NCBI GenBank assembly: GCA_937951895.1
Contig: CALFER010000065.1
Coordinates: 1-25,665 of the forward strand
DNA from: an uncultured bacterium
Lineage (GTDB): Bacteria > CSSED10-310 > CALFER01
Length of the DNA: 25,665 bases
Direction: 5' to 3'
Shown here: positions 1-7,016 of the stretch, in pieces
Position numbering within the stretch: position 1 is the first letter of the stretch
Layout of the letters: each line of letters opens with the position of its first letter
The notes under the pieces: generated by a model
Seen by the model: only the letters and a program-made list of their open reading frames with translations
Told to the model about the DNA's origin: nothing
Databases searched by the model: none
Made by a program: the position numbers and the translations under genes

Positions 1-1018
1 GCTGGATCTGGCCGAGGATCTTCTTGAGACCCTCCTGGAGTTTCGCCAGGTCGACTTTGCATTGTGTGGCGTCGTGCCAGTGCAGCAGAAGGGATTCCGG
101 CGATTCGTCCGCTTCGATTCCAGTTGTCCGGGATTCCCGGACGACTGCCTCGATGATCGGCTCGTAACAAACGCCTTCAGGAAGGATCGCGGGTCTGATT
201 GTGCCTTTGACCTTCACCCGATCGCCAGAGGGTATCTCATCGAAGAAGTCTGCATACCACTGGGTCGGAACTGTCCAGAATCGTGCAGCCTGAATCTTAC
301 GCCATTCGATCGTGTTACTCTCGGTATCCCACACCATGAATCCCTGTGGCTGGTGTTCGCGCTCTTTCCCGGGAATGGCGCAGAAGCCTTCACCGAAGTT
401 GCACTGCACCAGGCTGCCGAGATATCCACCGAACACTTTACCGAGGCCGAGATCCTGACGTTTGTGAATGTGACCCAAGGCCACCACATCCGCGTTCAGC
501 GATCGAATCCAGTTCTTGTCAAGCGAGAATGAACCGCCAACCATCATCCGGTCGGTGTTGGTGATCGCTCCATCGATGTCGCAGTGGGCGATGATTGCGC
601 GGCGTTTGGCATTGTGCCATGCGCCCATTGCTGTCTCATCAAGGAGTTCAGCACTCGGGAACTTGCCCCAGGGGATGAACAGAAATGCGATGCCATCTGG
701 AGTGACTTGAAGTTCCGGTTCGCGCTTGACGTCCAGGATACCGTTGATCGGTTCGAGTGCGTCCTTCTGACCAGCACCGGCGAGATCATGATTGCCGGTG
801 ATTGCGATCATTCCTTTCGGGATTACGTCGAGGATTTTCCGATAGATTGTTCCAACACTGGCATCTCGATCGGCCACATTGAAACGATCGAAAATATCTC
901 CGGCGACAATTCGGATAGAACAAAACATCGAATCTACAAATACCTGAGCGAGAGCACTCGCAGTGCGATCCAGATCCGACCCCTTCGCGTGTATATCTCC
1001 GATGAAAGCCAGCTTCAT
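1..1018 (-). CDS. SbcD/Mre11-like metallophosphoesterase nuclease (partial, C-terminus off window)
   Basis: The frame is open from an ATG at 1018 to the left edge, so at least 339 codons are present and the C-terminus is missing. The order of metal-binding motifs is that of the calcineurin-like SbcD/Mre11 nucleases: GDIH (D8, H10), GDIFD (D41, D44), GNHD (N76, H77), then IAHCD and ALGHIHK further on. Known SbcD proteins, with SbcC, cut hairpins and process double-strand ends; phage versions usually act in recombination with an annealing protein. The start lies one base after the stop of the putative annealing protein gene, so the two are almost certainly co-transcribed. No SbcC-like ATPase is visible, but it could lie beyond the edge. 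The family call is firm; the phage recombination role is inferred from context. Confidence 0.88.
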   Translation of the reverse strand, partial: MKLAFIGDIHAKGSDLDRTASALAQVFVDSMFCSIRIVAGDIFDRFNVADRDASVGTIYRKILDVIPKGMIAITGNHDLAGAGQKDALEPINGILDVKREPELQVTPDGIAFLFIPWGKFPSAELLDETAMGAWHNAKRRAIIAHCDIDGAITNTDRMMVGGSFSLDKNWIRSLNADVVALGHIHKRQDLGLGKVFGGYLGSLVQCNFGEGFCAIPGKEREHQPQGFMVWDTESNTIEWRKIQAARFWTVPTQWYADFFDEIPSGDRVKVKGTIRPAILPEGVCYEPIIEAVVRESRTTGIEADESPESLLLHWHDATQCKVDLAKLQEGLKKILGQIQ

Positions 1019-1019
1019 A

Positions 1020-2054
1020 TCAGTACCCAGCCTGTCCAAGGTCTTCGTCGTCGCCGGGTTCTCGCTTGCTCAGACCACCGTTCTTGATCTTCTCGATGAG
1101 CGCCGAGGCCTGCGCCATGGTCAGATCCTTTGAGCTGTTGACCTTCAGTTCGTCCCGCAGGAGTCCCTTCATCACCTCATCGGAAATGTTGTGCTGATTC
1201 ACGAGCGCGTACAGGCACTTCAGCTGTTTCTCGGTGGCTGGCGCATCGGGATTCTTGATTTGCGTGTTCTGCTGGCCTTGGGACTGCTGATGATTCTGCT
1301 GCTGCTGTGCGCTGTGGCCGTTGTTCCCGATTCCGTTGCCGTTCGCCTGGCCATAATCCTCGTCCGTCGAGTTCTCGGCGTTCACCATGAAGATGTCGCC
1401 GGCAGCTGTGCATGTCTGGATGCCGTCGACGTACGCTCGTTTCTTGGCGACTTTCAGTGCTGTGTTCCAGACATCAGCCGGATCTTGGTTCTCGACCTTC
1501 TCGCCCTGGATGGCGATCTCATAGAATCCTGTGTCAGGGTTCTTCTTCGCGGTGAACCCCCGCCCACCCAGCAGCTTCTGCGCCGCCTCCGGATCGTTCT
1601 TGCGGAGCTCCCAGAACTCCTTCGGCACCGGTTTCCCTGTGAACTCGAAAGGCCCTGTGCGGTACCGGTGCTTCGATTCGAGAGTACTGCAGGACCCGAG
1701 GCCGTAACCGATGACCGTCTGCGTCGGGTAGTGGATGATGCAGGCCGTCACTGCGACGTTGATGTGGCCGTTCGGCATCGGCTCGATCTTGTGGTCGTAC
1801 TGCGCGCCAAGGCGGAACATCTTGGCGATCATTTCGGCGCCGGGCTTCAGCAGCGATTTCTGCTTTGTCCCGGGGATGATGCCGAAGTGTCCCTGATAGT
1901 TGTTTTCCTTGTTCGCCTCAACCATCTTCTTCCGGAGAAGATCGTTGATCATGTCGGACTGTTTCTGGATCTCCGCGATGTCCATCGCTGTTGCGCTCAA
2001 TGAGACGAGCGCTCCAGGCTGTTCGAACCTCTGAACCGCTGTTTCCTGATTCAT
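1020..2054 (-). CDS. Putative phage single-strand annealing / recombination protein
   Basis: 344 residues. The central segment (about residues 55-135), with motifs such as GTKQKSLLKPGAEMIAKMF, IGYGLGSCST and ESKHRYR, resembles a phage family that I recall lying next to recombination nucleases and ssDNA-binding proteins; I cannot name its Pfam entry with certainty. The region around residues 240-275 is low-complexity and rich in Gln and Asn, and the tail is acidic, as in ssDNA-binding partners. The ATG at 2054 has a purine-rich GGAAGG-type site upstream. It is followed directly by the SbcD-like nuclease, which supports an annealase-plus-exonuclease module. It could instead be another DNA-metabolism protein; the annealing role is an inference. 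Confidence 0.6.
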   Translation of the reverse strand: MNQETAVQRFEQPGALVSLSATAMDIAEIQKQSDMINDLLRKKMVEANKENNYQGHFGIIPGTKQKSLLKPGAEMIAKMFRLGAQYDHKIEPMPNGHINVAVTACIIHYPTQTVIGYGLGSCSTLESKHRYRTGPFEFTGKPVPKEFWELRKNDPEAAQKLLGGRGFTAKKNPDTGFYEIAIQGEKVENQDPADVWNTALKVAKKRAYVDGIQTCTAAGDIFMVNAENSTDEDYGQANGNGIGNNGHSAQQQQNHQQSQGQQNTQIKNPDAPATEKQLKCLYALVNQHNISDEVMKGLLRDELKVNSSKDLTMAQASALIEKIKNGGLSKREPGDDEDLGQAGY

Positions 2055-2073
2055 GCCTTGCCTTCCTTTCTCC

Positions 2074-2271
2074 TCACCGGGTCCTGCCGGTTATTGCCTT
2101 TCGTATCCGCTCGATTCGCACCGCTTCGTAGAGCTTCTCCAGTCCTGCCTGCATCTCGATGTCGCTGATGTCCTCATATACTTCCCTCGCCTTTTCCGGT
2201 CTGATTCCGTCCGGAAGAACGATCGTTACAATTCCGCACTCAATTGATGTAAACGACATACGTCGTTCCAT
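2074..2271 (-). CDS. Small hypothetical protein of the early operon
   Basis: 65 residues, or 61 if translation starts at the second Met (2259). The N-terminal half is beta-like and hydrophobic; the C-terminal half is helical and charged (Lys, Glu, Arg), ending in a basic tail. It overlaps the 3' end of the upstream gene by 32 bp and lies 19 bp before the annealing-protein gene, which fits the dense spacing of this operon. No strong ribosome site is seen at either start, so translation may be coupled to the gene before it. No family was recognised. It could be spurious, but leaving it out would create the only gap of more than 150 bp in this operon. Confidence 0.45.
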   Translation of the reverse strand: MERRMSFTSIECGIVTIVLPDGIRPEKAREVYEDISDIEMQAGLEKLYEAVRIERIRKAITGRTR

Positions 2272-2611
2272 CGGGTTTCACGATGAAGATCCGGGTCGGC
2301 GCGTCTTCCTCGATCACGATTGCGAGCTCGCGTTGAATGCCATCGTTCGGGGTGTACTTCGCGAACGTCTTTGTCTGATCTTCGGAGCTTGCAACGAGGT
2401 CATTCCGGAGCGTGTAGGAACCGTTCCCGCCACTTGTCGAGTTCTTGATCACCATCCATTGCTGGCCATCACAGCTCCAGAACTCCAATGTTGCGCTTGT
2501 AAGACCGAAGTTTGAGTTCGTGAAATTGGAAACGGTGTGATACGGGCCGCAGAGCGCGAAGGATGCTGCGGTAATGATCAACATGGTGACCCATACGATT
2601 GATTTCTTCAT
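2240..2611 (-). CDS. Exported hypothetical protein with signal peptide
   Basis: 123 residues. The N-terminus has a basic start (MKKS) and a hydrophobic stretch to about residue 20, ending near FALCG, typical of a Sec signal peptide. The mature part is rich in Asn, Ser, Thr and beta-prone residues with a few aromatics. The ATG overlaps the stop of the preceding HTH gene in an ATGA arrangement, so translation is probably coupled. A secreted product in an early, DNA-metabolism operon is unexpected: a superinfection-exclusion or host-envelope role is possible but only a guess. No family was recognised. Confidence 0.65.
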   Translation of the reverse strand: MKKSIVWVTMLIITAASFALCGPYHTVSNFTNSNFGLTSATLEFWSCDGQQWMVIKNSTSGGNGSYTLRNDLVASSEDQTKTFAKYTPNDGIQRELAIVIEEDAPTRIFIVKPDGTTYVVYIN

Positions 2612-3015
2612 TTGATACCTCTTTCTTTTTTAACCTTCTGGATGTCCAGAAGATGCTGTTTTGAGAGTCTCAGCGATTCCTGATCTTGAGCGATCTTGGC
2701 TCTTACCTCGTCTTCCATCCGGAGAATGTTCTCCTCCGGATCGATCATGCGGGCGCCGAATACTTCCGCCAGTGATTCGAGGACTTCCAACCCGAAGATG
2801 TCAGTCAGCTCCAGGATGGTCTCGATTGCCTTGATGTTTCTGTACGCGAGGCTCTCCTGTGTGGGGAATTCGGTATACCTGCGACTCACTGTGGATTTGT
2901 CGATTTGCAGGCGTGAGGCCCAGTATTCGAGAGACTGGGAGCGCAGAATCTTCTGGATCACTCCCCAGATTGGATCGACTCGCGGGTCCGTGTATTTCCC
3001 TGGTGAAAGTTTCAC
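2608..3015 (-). CDS. Helix-turn-helix protein, putative early regulator
   Basis: 135 residues. Residues about 28-48 (SLEYWASRLQIDKSTVSRRY) read as a helix-turn-helix, and the C-terminal half is a long charged helix (residues 90-130) that may form a coiled coil for oligomerisation. Position two genes downstream of the Cro-like gene and the overall size recall CII-type or other early regulators, but sequence similarity to CII is not evident. Both ends overlap neighbours in ATGA form (3012-3015 and 2608-2611). DNA binding is likely; the target is unknown. Confidence 0.6.
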   Translation of the reverse strand: MKLSPGKYTDPRVDPIWGVIQKILRSQSLEYWASRLQIDKSTVSRRYTEFPTQESLAYRNIKAIETILELTDIFGLEVLESLAEVFGARMIDPEENILRMEDEVRAKIAQDQESLRLSKQHLLDIQKVKKERGIK

Positions 3016-3341
3016 TTTTCAGGATTTCCTTCCGACAAATCAGTTGGGGATGCATATTGACCAACAGGGAGGTCGATCTCATGAAAGAATTCGGGACCGG
3101 ACACAAAATCGTGATCATTCAGATAGGCGGCGATGTCGATCATGACCTCATGGGTCAAGTCGTCCCCTCGGTGTCTCATAAGTTCAGTCAATGCACGCCG
3201 GAGGAGTTCGTTCGCTTCTTCCGCATAGACACGGGCGATACTGAGTTCCCTGTTGGCGGATCGACTTTCTTCGACGACTTGCTGAGCGCCATCCTTAGTG
3301 GTCCGGAGGCATTCTAATGCGATCTCCCATGCCGGCGTCAT
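3012..3341 (-). CDS. Hypothetical early-operon protein
   Basis: 109 residues, mostly alpha-helical: a long helix rich in Glu, Arg and Ala (about 5-58) followed by a segment containing the acidic and aromatic residues around HDFVSGPEFFHEIDLP. The start ATG overlaps the stop of the Cro-like gene (ATGA), and its own stop overlaps the next start, so it is a full member of the early operon. No family was recognised and no catalytic motif is visible. Confidence 0.6.
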   Translation of the reverse strand: MTPAWEIALECLRTTKDGAQQVVEESRSANRELSIARVYAEEANELLRRALTELMRHRGDDLTHEVMIDIAAYLNDHDFVSGPEFFHEIDLPVGQYASPTDLSEGNPEK

Positions 3342-3541
3342 CGCGAGACCTCAAGCTGCCAGATGTCCTCAATTTGAACTCCAAGAGCTTTTGCGATGGC
3401 ATTCGCAGAATCGAGTCCAGGGGTCGCTGCTCCATTCTCAATCACACAGATCTGCCTCTCGCTGATTCCGGTTGCATCGGAGAGTTGGCGCTGCGTCATT
3501 CCTTTCTCCGATCTGATTTGCTTCATTTTGTTTTCCATCAT
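3338..3541 (-). CDS. Cro-like XRE-family DNA-binding protein
   Basis: 67 residues, essentially one XRE helix-turn-helix domain: MKQIRSEKGMTQRQLSDATG forms helices 1-2 and ISERQICVIENG the recognition helix. It is the first gene of the leftward early operon and is divergent from a second XRE gene, the classical Cro/repressor arrangement. An AAGGAG site lies 5-6 bases before the first of two adjacent ATG codons (3541). It is likely to bind the palindromes in the 107-bp gap and to modulate the early promoter. The family call is firm; the Cro role is inferred from gene order and size. Confidence 0.82.
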   Translation of the reverse strand: MMENKMKQIRSEKGMTQRQLSDATGISERQICVIENGAATPGLDSANAIAKALGVQIEDIWQLEVSR

Positions 3542-3569
3542 TCAACTCCTTTCGCAACGTCTATCATAA

Positions 3570-3598
3570 AATATATGATCGTAAGATCATGATGTCAA
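3570..3598 (-). promoter_or_regulatory. Early leftward sigma70-like promoter
   Basis: On the minus strand, -35 TTGACA (3598-3593), a 17-bp spacer and -10 TATATT (3575-3570) give an almost perfect promoter. The predicted start is about 20 bases before the Cro-like ATG. The spacer contains the first palindromic operator, so a bound repressor should block RNA polymerase. Confidence 0.75.
3575..3590. promoter_or_regulatory. Putative operator 1 (ATGATC-GTAA-GATCAT)
   Basis: Inverted repeat of 6 bp arms (ATGATC/GATCAT) with a 4-bp centre, inside the spacer of the early promoter. A sequence with the same arms lies 38 bp to the right. A looser inverted repeat (ATCATA/TATGAT, 3563-3579) overlaps its left side and could be a weaker third site. 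Confidence 0.65.
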
Positions 3599-3612
3599 GC
3601 GACAAAATAAAC

Positions 3613-3628
3613 ATGATCGCGCGATCAT
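3613..3628. promoter_or_regulatory. Putative operator 2 (perfect 16-bp palindrome)
   Basis: ATGATCGCGCGATCAT is a perfect palindrome just upstream of the repressor gene's ribosome site. Its arms match operator 1, and the spacing between centres is 38 bp. The position suggests autoregulation of the repressor. Confidence 0.65.
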
Positions 3629-3647
3629 AGATAAGGAACTGGAAACA

Positions 3648-4130
3648 ATGTATCTTCGAATTATGTGGAGAGCAGACGAACTTCAGATTTTAGCTGAAAA
3701 CATCAGACGACTGAGGGAATTGCGTGGAATTTCACAAGAAAAGCTCGCGCAATATGCTGATGTCTCAATGCGTCATGTTTCGCAATTGGAAAACAACAAG
3801 GTCCTGAGTCCAAAGTTTGGAGAGATCCAACAGATCGCCCGGTACTTTGGGAAGAGTGTTTCTGAATTGCTTTCCCCGAATGTAGACAAACCTGGAGATC
3901 TCTCTTTATCTGTTGGATTGTCGGATCTATTGAGCAACCAGATCAGCATCCTTCCTCAGACTGAACCCCTGATAAATGACATTGAGATTGAAATTCTGAA
4001 ACGTCTCCCTGGTGATTATCCGATGGAAGCGTACAGACAGGTTTTAACGGCAATCCGAACCGTAGCGCGTTTATATCCGACTGAAGAAGTGAAAATTCGA
4101 ATTCATCCTGAACAGGACAAAACAGATTGA
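3648..4130 (+). CDS. XRE-family repressor (CI-like, no visible S24 peptidase domain)
   Basis: 160 residues. Residues about 12-72 form an XRE helix-turn-helix with the motif LRELRGISQEKLAQYADVSM and then RHVSQLENNK. The C-terminal half (75-160) is helical and shows no LexA-type Ser-Lys autocleavage signature, so induction would have to follow another route. An AAGGAA site precedes the ATG at 3648 by 9 bases; a second in-frame Met at 3663 is an alternative. It diverges from the Cro-like gene across two palindromic operators, which supports a lysogeny-repressor role. The cargo block begins about 220 bp downstream on the same strand. Confidence 0.78.
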   Translation: MYLRIMWRADELQILAENIRRLRELRGISQEKLAQYADVSMRHVSQLENNKVLSPKFGEIQQIARYFGKSVSELLSPNVDKPGDLSLSVGLSDLLSNQISILPQTEPLINDIEIEILKRLPGDYPMEAYRQVLTAIRTVARLYPTEEVKIRIHPEQDKTD

Positions 4131-4356
4131 TGATTCTCATTATCGATCCCCTCCGATGTCACGATCAGTTTTCCAGAAGTCGTTTCGTGTGTCAAGTGAA
4201 AAGGCGAACCAAAGGCGAAAACGGAGACTTCTTGCCACACCAAAGTCAAAGGATGATGCTTAAATCAAATTTCGTTCAAGAATTGTGAGGATATTTTTCT
4301 ACACTGTCGCAACTTGCGAGTAACTTCAGAAACTGAAACGAATTGCAGGGTTGAGC

Positions 4357-4890
4357 ATGGTGAAATGTCCGGGGTGCGGAAAATGGACAGTCGATGAAGA
4401 GAAATGTGATGGGTGCGGGAAGGTTCTTAAAGCGAATCCTAATGATTGCCCAATCGCAGCTCCATCGAAGGTCGATTACAAGGGATGCTTCAGCGCAATC
4501 GGAACAATACTCGTCTTTGTTGTCAGCCTTCGTGCGTGCTATCAGGCAGGTTGGTTCTCCGCCGGATCAGAAGAAAAATCTAAGGCCACTAAAGAAACAA
4601 GCAAGACTGTTGCTTCAATCGGAGATTATGTTCCGATCACGAGAGGTAATTTTTACGGTTTTGTTTTAGAATCTGATCTCGACAAGATTTCTGAGTATTT
4701 GGTCGCCAAAGACGAGGAGGCTTTCGAGAAGGCGATGATGGTATTGCTGCTTTCAGACATGGCGATCCCACTCCAGAAAGGGGACATGGTTTACATTGTG
4801 GATCGGAATGTTTGGAATCATACCGTAAAAATCAGAAAAAAGGGCGAGCTTACAGAATACTGGGCGTTTAAACAGGTTGTGGAGCAGTAA
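4357..4890 (+). CDS. Zinc-ribbon membrane protein of unknown function
   Basis: 177 residues from the ATG at 4357, chosen over an in-frame TTG at 4351 because a GCAGGG site ends 6 bases before the ATG. An N-terminal zinc ribbon (CPGCG at 4-8 and CDGCG at 17-21, CxxC pairs) is followed by one membrane segment around residues 46-60 (SAIGTILVFVVSL) and then by a soluble part of about 100 residues. The topology resembles zinc-ribbon-TM proteins that sense or tether at the membrane, but I do not recognise the C-terminal domain. The 226 bp before it contain no gene or convincing promoter. It heads the AT-richer cargo block. Confidence 0.65.
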   Translation: MVKCPGCGKWTVDEEKCDGCGKVLKANPNDCPIAAPSKVDYKGCFSAIGTILVFVVSLRACYQAGWFSAGSEEKSKATKETSKTVASIGDYVPITRGNFYGFVLESDLDKISEYLVAKDEEAFEKAMMVLLLSDMAIPLQKGDMVYIVDRNVWNHTVKIRKKGELTEYWAFKQVVEQ

Positions 4891-4894
4891 GAAC

Positions 4895-5023
4895 ATGAAC
4901 CTCCACACCCTCTCCGAGAAAGACCTGCGGGCGATAGCATGGCCAGATCGGTTTGAGACGGAGGTCGTTGATCGGAATTATGAAGGCTTGTTTGATGGGG
5001 ATGTGAACAATCGAAAATTATAG
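4895..5023 (+). CDS. Small ORF, 42 residues
   Basis: Open frame of 42 codons beginning 4 bases after the previous stop and ending 9 bases before the next ATG. A GGAG lies about 10 bases before its ATG. The product starts MNLHTLSEKDLRAI and is acidic and helical. The base composition of its first half is higher in GC than the flanking genes. It may be a true microprotein or the tail of a larger lost gene; no family was recognised. Confidence 0.35.
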   Translation: MNLHTLSEKDLRAIAWPDRFETEVVDRNYEGLFDGDVNNRKL

Positions 5024-5032
5024 GAGAAGAAG

Positions 5033-5371
5033 ATGTCAAAGAAAAAACGTGCCGTAACGGAACCACCAGCAGAAGGAACCATAATGAAGCTTCAACCGGT
5101 CTTGCAAGATCAATTTCAAGCGCGTGTCTATTCGAACTTCGTTTTCGTTACGCATACCGAGTATGACTTTGGGTTGGATTTTGCGGAGATCATGTCTCCA
5201 AGTCCAATTATTGAAACAGAAGGAGAAAAAGCAGTTGGACTGCCGATAAAGACACGAGTTGTTCTTCCGTTGAAAATTCTGCCTGGATTGATTGACGCCT
5301 TAAAAAGACAACTCGAAAAGTATGAGTCCGAGCAAAGCGAAAAGACAAAAAATGACGATAAATCCGCATGA
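5033..5371 (+). CDS. DUF3467-family protein
   Basis: 112 residues. The segment from about residue 33 (VYSNFVFVTHTEYDFGLDF) to the C-terminal helix (PGLIDALKRQLEKYE) matches the pattern I know for DUF3467: a YSN start, an H-x-YDF-x-LDF strand, a variable loop, then R(V/I)V(L/M)xP and an alpha helix ending in KYE. The function of DUF3467 is unknown; members are small and often sit beside other short hypothetical genes. GGAGAAG precedes the ATG. It overlaps the following putative toxin gene by 20-50 bp, so the two are probably translated together. Confidence 0.75.
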   Translation: MSKKKRAVTEPPAEGTIMKLQPVLQDQFQARVYSNFVFVTHTEYDFGLDFAEIMSPSPIIETEGEKAVGLPIKTRVVLPLKILPGLIDALKRQLEKYESEQSEKTKNDDKSA

Positions 5372-5819
5372 TCCAGAAAACGCCGATGAGGATATAATCA
5401 TCGAAGACGGTGCTGTCGTTTTCCATGATTTCGATTCAACTTCTCTTGACGATGTTTTGATTTGCACCGATTACAAAACTCGCCCAGTAACTCTATCCTG
5501 TTTGAGATGGGAAGACCATATTCAAAGTCATGCTGACGAGCAGAATTTCGACAAACCTCACGTAACAATTACTGTCCAAAAACCAAAGGGGGTATTCGAC
5601 ACAGAATTCCCGCACCGTGAATTGTTCATCAGGCAGTTTGATCGTGATTCTTATTTATATGTTCCTGTTGATTACGCTGGATCGGATCTCAATGCTTCAG
5701 GCAAGGTTGTCACGGCATATCGAAAAGACTCACTTCCAGACCCAAACAGATCTCGTCAGCTTTACCCTGAGCCTAAAAAGACGTATAACAGAACCAGGAA
5801 GCCCCGAAAGGGACGCTGA
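5322..5819 (+). CDS. BECR-fold (PBECR-like) nuclease, putative toxin
   Basis: 165 residues from ATG 5322; the Met at 5352 (giving 155 residues and a 20-bp overlap) is equally possible, and neither has a good ribosome site. The C-terminal 110 residues show the pattern of phage-type Barnase/EndoU/ColicinE5/RelE-like domains: a W-x-DHIxxH motif (about 73-80), an I-T-V-x-K-P strand, then YLYVPVDY and a final VVTAYRKD segment, followed by a strongly basic tail (TRKPRKGR). Proteins of this fold include tRNA or mRNA cleaving toxins. The next gene encodes a DUF2283 protein, a usual partner for small nuclease-like toxins in my recollection. Toxicity is an inference. Confidence 0.55.
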   Translation: MSPSKAKRQKMTINPHDPENADEDIIIEDGAVVFHDFDSTSLDDVLICTDYKTRPVTLSCLRWEDHIQSHADEQNFDKPHVTITVQKPKGVFDTEFPHRELFIRQFDRDSYLYVPVDYAGSDLNASGKVVTAYRKDSLPDPNRSRQLYPEPKKTYNRTRKPRKGR

Positions 5820-5826
5820 GGCGGCA

Positions 5827-6087
5827 ATGAAAATCAGCTACGACCGAGAATTCGACACTCTATACATCACATTCAAAAAATCGACAGGTGTGGTGTGCCA
5901 TGAACCTAAACCTGGATTTCTCTTGAGATGCGATAAATCTGACAACTCACTTGTTGGAATCACCATCGTTGGGGTTCGATCGCAATTCTCTGATGGACCG
6001 ATGGACCTACCTATCGATGATGTTAACTTGCAGATGGAAATTTCCAAGGTTATAGAAAATCTCAAGCATCCGCGTTGTTTTCATTAA
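5827..6087 (+). CDS. DUF2283-family protein, putative antitoxin
   Basis: 86 residues from the ATG at 5827, with GAGG 5 bases upstream that overlaps the previous stop. The start MKISYDREFDTLYITFK is the hallmark of DUF2283, followed by a short strand with GFLLRCDKSDNSLVGITI. Members are small and often found next to DUF4258- or RelE/BECR-type toxins. The 7-bp spacing from the preceding gene supports a coupled toxin-antitoxin pair with toxin first. The family call is firm; the antitoxin role is inferred. Confidence 0.72.
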   Translation: MKISYDREFDTLYITFKKSTGVVCHEPKPGFLLRCDKSDNSLVGITIVGVRSQFSDGPMDLPIDDVNLQMEISKVIENLKHPRCFH

Positions 6088-6088
6088 A

Positions 6089-6970
6089 ATGAATACTGAA
6101 CCAGTTGCGTTTTACGGCGGTATTTCTGATGTCGAAATGATTCATGATAAGTTCGAACTAGGACATGGACTTTTTCTGAGAAAGACATATGCACGTTTGA
6201 TGAATCCGCTTATATTCTCATTTTCGGCAGCTAAAGAAGGGGAGCCACATCCGGCTCCTTGGCGCATCGTGGATCACGACAATGGAACAGATATAAAAAT
6301 AGAACTTTTCATTCCAGGATCGCTCAAACTTCCAAATTTTTTTGATCAGCTTAACACGATCTGGTGGATCATCGCTCTGATACGTCTGCGAGGTGCTGGA
6401 TTTTCACGTGTTCCAGTTATATCTCAATGTCCATTTGCAGAGTTTGCTTTAAACCAAAACAAGTTTCATGTAACACAGATCGAAACCTTACCAAGGTATT
6501 ACTCCAGAGAAGCCGTTGTTTCAGTTCTGTCAGAAGAAGATCTTCAATGGTTGCGGAAGACTTGGCTTACCGGTGGAACGTTAATGTCACAGAGTCAGTC
6601 CTTCCGTGATGCATTTTATGCGATTGATCGAGCCGGTGAACTGCCCATCCGTTCAGTCTCAGTTCTCCTGATTTGGAGTGCTCTTGAAAAACTGTTTTCT
6701 CCAGCGAAGCAAGAGCTGAGGTTTAGAGTTTCAGCGCATATTGCAGCATATCTTGAACCTATTGGTGATTCAAGACTTCGGCTCCACAAACAAATCATGA
6801 AACTGTATGATGCAAGGTCTGAAATTGCTCATAGTGCGAAAGTAAAAACTGGTGGAATCTGGTCTAGCACTTATTCTTTGGCAAAGCGCGTCCTCATGAA
6901 AATTCTGAGTGATAATTTTGTCCCATCGATGAAAGAACTCGAAGGAATGCTCTTTGCACCAGAACTTTGA
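6089..6970 (+). CDS. Apea-like HEPN-domain protein
   Basis: 293 residues. The C-terminal third (about 180-275) has the pattern of the Apea-type HEPN family: a helix with LLIWSALEKLF, a basic helix, then LYDARSEIAHSAK. The RX4H motif (R243, H248) is the catalytic signature of HEPN ribonucleases. The N-terminal part (1-170) is mixed beta/alpha with no motif I know. HEPN proteins often act in toxin-antitoxin or phage-defence settings by cutting RNA. It starts 1 bp after the DUF2283 stop, so it is co-transcribed with the putative toxin pair, and it lies just before a DNA methylase. RNase activity is not proven. Confidence 0.72.
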   Translation: MNTEPVAFYGGISDVEMIHDKFELGHGLFLRKTYARLMNPLIFSFSAAKEGEPHPAPWRIVDHDNGTDIKIELFIPGSLKLPNFFDQLNTIWWIIALIRLRGAGFSRVPVISQCPFAEFALNQNKFHVTQIETLPRYYSREAVVSVLSEEDLQWLRKTWLTGGTLMSQSQSFRDAFYAIDRAGELPIRSVSVLLIWSALEKLFSPAKQELRFRVSAHIAAYLEPIGDSRLRLHKQIMKLYDARSEIAHSAKVKTGGIWSSTYSLAKRVLMKILSDNFVPSMKELEGMLFAPEL

Positions 6971-7016
6971 TCAGGGAGTCGTGTCGGTATTGATTTAGCT
7001 TGATGGGAGTATTTAA

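Noticed and set aside
62..532. Plus-strand open frame of 156 codons
   Set aside because: It is the exact antisense register of the SbcD-like gene, whose metal-binding motifs are complete.
1191..2003. Plus-strand open frame of 270 codons with leucine- and valine-rich product
   Set aside because: It is antisense to the annealing-protein gene; its composition is that of a reverse shadow and there is no ribosome site.
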